From positions 1 to 7,472 of the forward strand of contig VBFF01000138.1 in NCBI GenBank assembly GCA_005889285.1: DNA of 7,472 bases, written 5' to 3'. The notes beneath the pieces are model-generated. The model was not told where the DNA came from, searched no databases, and was given only the letters and a program-made list of their open reading frames with translations. How positions within the stretch are numbered: position 1 is the first letter of the stretch; every line of letters begins with the position of its first letter. Positions 6,157 to 7,472 of the stretch are shown here, in pieces. This DNA is from Chloroflexota bacterium (GTDB taxonomy: Bacteria; Chloroflexota; Dormibacteria; CF-121). A program made the position numbers and the translations under genes.

Positions 6157-7434
6157 CTAGCCGGTCAGCTCCCGGGGTGGCGACAGCCGCTGCTCGGGCC
6201 CCATCAGCGGCAGGTAGAGGCTGATCAGCAGCGCGGAAAGGCCGATGACGAAGGCGGTCAGCACGATTGGGATCCCCGGGTCTTTGTTCAGGGTCAGGTC
6301 GGTGTAGGCCTTCAGCCCGGTGAAGCTGAGCGTGTAGCCGTCGGGGGTGACCACGCTGTCCCCGACTCGGAGCGCCCCGCGCCAGCGGAGGTCCATGTTG
6401 CTGGTGTCCAGCGAGAAGACGTTCTGGGGCTGTGTCAGATGCAGGTCGCCCCGGTAGAGCCGGACCAGCAGGATCGGGTTTTTCAGCTGCGGCGTGCCCG
6501 GCGCGATCGACTGGTCCACGATCTGCGGATCCGGCATGAAGATCGCCGTCGCACCCAGCTGTTCCGAGGGTGGGCCGGCGGACGGGACCTTGATCACGCC
6601 GTTCGCAAACTGCGGATCGCCGACGAAGATGGTCGCCGCATCCTCGAGCACCCGGCCGTCGGGGGCTTGAATCCGCAGCGTCGGTGCCCAACCATAGCCC
6701 GCCTGGTAGATCTTCACGCCGCGGTACTCGAGGTAATGGTTGACCTGGATGCTCTTCGTGTCGACCAGCCGTCCGCCATCGTAGATGCGGACCTGGGACG
6801 TGAAGTCCTTGGGGGCACCGGTGGGCCAGAAGCTGGCGCTGAATCGATCGACCTTGACCTGGAAGCCGGCGTGCTCGCTGGCGAGCTTGCCCTCACTCAG
6901 GTTGTCATAGTTCGCGCGGGCTTCGACGAAGCTGTCCCCCTCCACCACTGCGACATTGCCGAGAAAGCCGGCCGCCTTGCCGTAGATGACGCCCACCAGC
7001 AGGATGAAGAAGCTGGCGTGGAAGACGATGCTCGCGATTTCCGCCCAGAGCCCGCGGTTGCGCTGCGCCGGCTCCGTCGCCCGCCGCCAGGCGGCGGGCA
7101 CGCGAATGAACATGCTCGCCCCGATCGAGGTGTACATGAGGACCGCGGTGATGATGAACGGCCACGAGCTGAAGATGTCGAAGAGACCCAGCCGAGCGAA
7201 CCAGGGCGCGGACGCCGGATGGCGGAGCACATAGCCCATGACGCCGCGCGGGTTCTGCGGCAGCTGCGGGAGGAGCGTGCCGATCACCGCCAGCAGCGCC
7301 AGGATGGCGAGCAGGATGATGGCGGTGCGCATCTTGCGCAGCTCGCGCCAGGCTCGGCCGAGCCAGCGAACCGGTGCGATCGGCGGGCGGGCCGCCGGGC
7401 GGATCGCCGGACGTACCGGGGACGGCGCGATCAT
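6157..7434 (-). CDS. resB: Cytochrome c biogenesis protein ResB (Ccs1)
   Basis: ResB is one half of the System II (Ccs) haem lyase: with CcsA it delivers haem across the membrane and joins it to the CxxCH motif of apocytochromes c. The 425-residue protein has a Pro/Arg-rich N-terminal tail, membrane helices at about 36-56, 92-111 and 133-155, a large extracytoplasmic domain (about 157-385) and a last helix at about 387-410. Family marks are the His in the third helix (VFHASFFILLVG, H139), the VDRF...DFTSQVRIYDGG stretch, VNHYLEYRGVKIYQAGYGW (231-249) and the YTDLTLNKDPGIPIV entry into the last helix. ATG 7434 overlaps the upstream stop by four bases and has AGG 8 bases upstream. Its partner CcsA, often next to it, is not downstream and could lie beyond the right edge. 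It is intact. A link to the pilin genes is not shown. Confidence 0.95.
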   Translation of the reverse strand: MIAPSPVRPAIRPAARPPIAPVRWLGRAWRELRKMRTAIILLAILALLAVIGTLLPQLPQNPRGVMGYVLRHPASAPWFARLGLFDIFSSWPFIITAVLMYTSIGASMFIRVPAAWRRATEPAQRNRGLWAEIASIVFHASFFILLVGVIYGKAAGFLGNVAVVEGDSFVEARANYDNLSEGKLASEHAGFQVKVDRFSASFWPTGAPKDFTSQVRIYDGGRLVDTKSIQVNHYLEYRGVKIYQAGYGWAPTLRIQAPDGRVLEDAATIFVGDPQFANGVIKVPSAGPPSEQLGATAIFMPDPQIVDQSIAPGTPQLKNPILLVRLYRGDLHLTQPQNVFSLDTSNMDLRWRGALRVGDSVVTPDGYTLSFTGLKAYTDLTLNKDPGIPIVLTAFVIGLSALLISLYLPLMGPEQRLSPPRELTG

Positions 7435-7472
7435 GGGCGCAGCCTGAAACGCAGCCTCATGGGATGCCTAAA
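7431..7472 (-). CDS. C-terminal end of an unidentified upstream gene (partial)
   Basis: A frame open from the right edge ends in TGA at 7433-7431 and overlaps the resB ATG by four bases (ATGA). Only 13 residues are visible, a very basic tail (FRHPMRLRFRLRP). Position upstream of resB suggests another cytochrome c maturation gene such as ccdA, a thioredoxin-like gene or ccsA, but the residues do not identify it. The same stretch could be a leader with no gene. Confidence 0.45.
   Translation of the reverse strand, partial: FRHPMRLRFRLRP

Noticed and set aside
5532..6224. 230-codon open frame on the plus strand
   Set aside because: Antisense to the first TadE-like gene; repetitive Gly/Arg/Val composition only.
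6146..6691. 181-codon open frame on the minus strand
   Set aside because: Out-of-frame reading inside resB, whose own frame carries conserved motifs through this stretch.

Overview
This is a high-GC bacterial window in which every gene I can support lies on the minus strand, so transcription runs from high to low coordinates. In that order it holds: the last codons of an unknown gene; a ResB/Ccs1 cytochrome c biogenesis protein; a TadE-like, TadE-like, TadG-like triad; a gap of about 110 bp; a second TadE-like, TadE-like, TadG-like triad; and an EamA-family (DMT) transporter that runs off the left edge. Genes are tightly packed: four junctions overlap by 1 or 4 bases and others have gaps of 2 to 91 bases. 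No tRNA, rRNA, CRISPR array, insertion sequence or gene-free stretch over 300 bp was seen.

The centre of the window (about 895-6065) is a tandem duplication, visible at protein level, of a three-gene cassette for minor pilin-like proteins of the Tad/Flp type IVc pilus family. The first TadE of each cassette resembles the first of the other (VTN-A-RE-ARQG-YYDP, GYVF-CF and PVTPL motifs). The second resembles the second (PFGSQF-PGG-like segment and a STMSTE-Y/F end). The TadG-like proteins match over their whole length and both end in LPY-(F/I)-(R/K)-GL-x-Q. The four TadE-like proteins have a prepilin-like (G/A)|xxxxE site followed by a hydrophobic helix. The TadG-like proteins have the G-Q...D-G-G...Q-N-A-A-D N-terminus but lack the Glu at +5. 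Their C-terminal two thirds look like a beta-rich, possibly beta-helical, extracellular domain rather than the von Willebrand A domain of classical TadG. No Tad motor, secretin, prepilin peptidase or major Flp pilin gene is in the window.

Both TadG-like genes are broken by a one-base (-1) frameshift, at different places. In the downstream copy it falls at a run of six C, where a seventh would restore the frame. In the upstream copy it most likely falls at a CCC that should be CCCC. Consensus error is the simplest explanation, but phase variation, decay or frameshifting remain possible, the last two mainly for the C-tract copy.

The organism is probably a high-GC environmental bacterium that uses System II cytochrome c maturation. 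Repeated TadE/TadE/TadG sets next to ResB would fit Chloroflexota/Dormibacterota-like or Actinomycetota-like lineages, but this is an impression and not a demonstrated placement. Functionally, the two triads could make two alternative or joint minor-pilin/tip complexes. ResB and EamA are probably only neighbours.
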